Origin: an uncultured bacterium | GTDB taxonomy: Bacteria > Desulfobacterota > Desulfobulbia > Desulfobulbales > Desulfobulbaceae | Direction: 5' to 3' | Length of the DNA stretch: 7,349 nt | Assembly: GCA_903896915.1 (NCBI GenBank) | Contig: CAITZN010000674.1 | Location: 1 to 7,349, forward strand | Shown: one piece after another, positions 6,322-7,349 of the stretch | Layout of the letters: every line of letters begins with the position of its first letter | Position numbering within the stretch: position 1 is the first letter of the stretch | Program-made: the position numbers and the translations under genes | Notes under the pieces: model-generated | What the model was told of the DNA's origin: nothing | What the model saw: only the letters and a program-made list of their open reading frames with translations | The model's database searches: none

Positions 6322-7349
6322 ATGCCCAATACATCCGACCTCATTAAAAATTTTTCTCCCATCCGGGTCTACGGCAAGGTCCATCGCATTGTCGGCCTCG
6401 TAGTCGAGGGCACCTGCCCTCGTTCATCCATCGGTTCCCTCTGTGAAATCACGCCGCTGCAAAATGGCAGCGACATCATCTCCGCAGAAATCGTAGGTTA
6501 CAGCAACAACCGAGCGCTGTTGATGCCTTTGGGGGAACTGCGCGGACTAGGCCCAGGCAGCCTCATCAGTGTCAAGAAGGAACAAGCTACTATCAACGTT
6601 GGCGATGCCCTGCTTGGCCGAGTAATCGACGGTATGCTGCAACCGCTCGACGATGGCCCGCCCCTTTCTTTGCCTTATGAAAAAGCGCTCTATTCGCTGC
6701 CACCCGGCCCCATGCAACGGGAAGCCATTACAGAACCACTTGATCTTGGCATCCGTGCGATCAACGGCCTATTGACCTGCGGGATCGGGCAACGTATGGG
6801 CATCATGGCAGGTTCCGGTGTTGGTAAAAGCGTTTTGCTCGGTATGATGGCCAAGTATGCCAAGGCCGATATCAACGTCATCGCGCTGATCGGTGAGCGC
6901 GGCCGTGAGGTCAAAGAATTTATCGAACGCGACCTTGGCGAGGAAGGACTCAAACAATCGGTGATCATCGCTGTCACTTCAGATCAATCACCGCTCTTGC
7001 GGATGCGCGGGGCCTTTGTTGCCACCGCTATTGCCGAATATTTTTCACAAAACGGCAAGAATGTCCTCTTGATGATGGATTCGATCACCCGTTTTGCTAT
7101 GGCCATGCGGGAAATCGGCCTCTCCATTGGCGAGCCGCCGACAACCAAAGGCTACACCCCCAGTGTATTTGCGACCCTGCCCAAACTCCTGGAGCGCGCC
7201 GGCAACTTTCAAAATCAAGGATCTATCACCGGACTGTATACCGTTCTGGTCGACGGCGACGACCTGACGGAACCGGTCGCCGACTCAGTACGCTCCATTC
7301 TCGATGGTCACATTGTCCTTTCTAGAAACCTGGCCACTAAAAACCATTA
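6322..7349 (+). CDS. fliI: Flagellum-specific ATPase FliI, 3'-truncated by the window edge
   Basis: FliI is the F1-beta-like hexameric ATPase that energises unloading of export substrates at the flagellar type III apparatus. The window holds 342 complete codons of a protein usually about 440 long, and the frame is still open. The N-terminal beta-barrel part includes [14 protein letters not shown]. The Walker A motif AGSGVGKS is at 163-170 with catalytic Lys169. GERGREV at 191-197 carries the catalytic Glu192. Walker B NVLLMMDS is at 247-254 with Asp253. The signature [20 protein letters not shown] begins at about 270, and [21 protein letters not shown] is close to the end. The first ATG is chosen because a TGA lies in frame at 6301-6303 with no other start codon between, and the N-terminus matches the family. 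No good Shine-Dalgarno precedes it. The N-terminus is shorter than in Salmonella FliI. Confidence 0.97.
   Translation, partial: MPNTSDLIKNFSPIRVYGKVHRIVGLVVEGTCPRSSIGSLCEITPLQNGSDIISAEIVGYSNNRALLMPLGELRGLGPGSLISVKKEQATINVGDALLGRVIDGMLQPLDDGPPLSLPYEKALYSLPPGPMQREAITEPLDLGIRAINGLLTCGIGQRMGIMAGSGVGKSVLLGMMAKYAKADINVIALIGERGREVKEFIERDLGEEGLKQSVIIAVTSDQSPLLRMRGAFVATAIAEYFSQNGKNVLLMMDSITRFAMAMREIGLSIGEPPTTKGYTPSVFATLPKLLERAGNFQNQGSITGLYTVLVDGDDLTEPVADSVRSILDGHIVLSRNLATKNH

Noticed and set aside
6161..6403. GTG-started 80-codon frame crossing the fliH-fliI gap
   Set aside because: The product is proline-, serine- and arginine-rich with no family resemblance, it has only a poor and distant AGG upstream, and its last 82 nt lie in another frame of fliI. 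It is most likely a chance open frame.

Overview
The window is one stretch of a flagellar basal-body operon, with every gene on the + strand: a 5'-truncated TPR protein gene, then flgB, flgC, fliE, fliF, fliG, fliH and the first three quarters of fliI. The organism is a motile, Gram-negative-type bacterium. The mixed flg/fli order (flgBC-fliEFGHI), the intermediate G+C content and a TPR gene directly upstream of flgB suggest a deltaproteobacterial lineage (Desulfobacterota or Desulfuromonadota). That placement is an inference from overall feel and was not tested by any search.

Layout. Bases 2-1438 encode the end of a TPR-repeat protein that was already open at the left edge. A 68-nt gap leads to flgB (1507-1920). 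flgC (1960-2397) follows, and fliE (2401-2697) starts 3 nt after the flgC stop. An 80-nt gap carries a 7-bp hairpin just after the fliE stop. Then come fliF (2778-4376), fliG (4439-5452), and fliH (5439-6143), which overlaps the fliG end by 14 nt. A 178-nt stretch with no convincing gene precedes fliI (6322 to beyond the right edge).

How the products work together. FliF forms the MS ring in the inner membrane. FliG sits on its cytoplasmic face as the torque-receiving rotor protein. FliE joins the MS ring to the rod, and FlgB and FlgC are proximal rod subunits. FliH and FliI are the regulator and ATPase of the flagellar type III export apparatus that secretes FliE, FlgB, FlgC and later axial proteins. 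The window therefore encodes the earliest assembly steps: base, rod adaptor, rotor and export motor. The role of the TPR protein is unknown.

I see no mobile element, CRISPR array, RNA gene or foreign-looking island. I do not think the window holds a new system. The points most worth a second look are the long fliH-fliI gap with no Shine-Dalgarno before fliI, the hairpin after fliE, the absence of tryptophan in FliH, and the uncharacterised TPR gene heading the visible operon.
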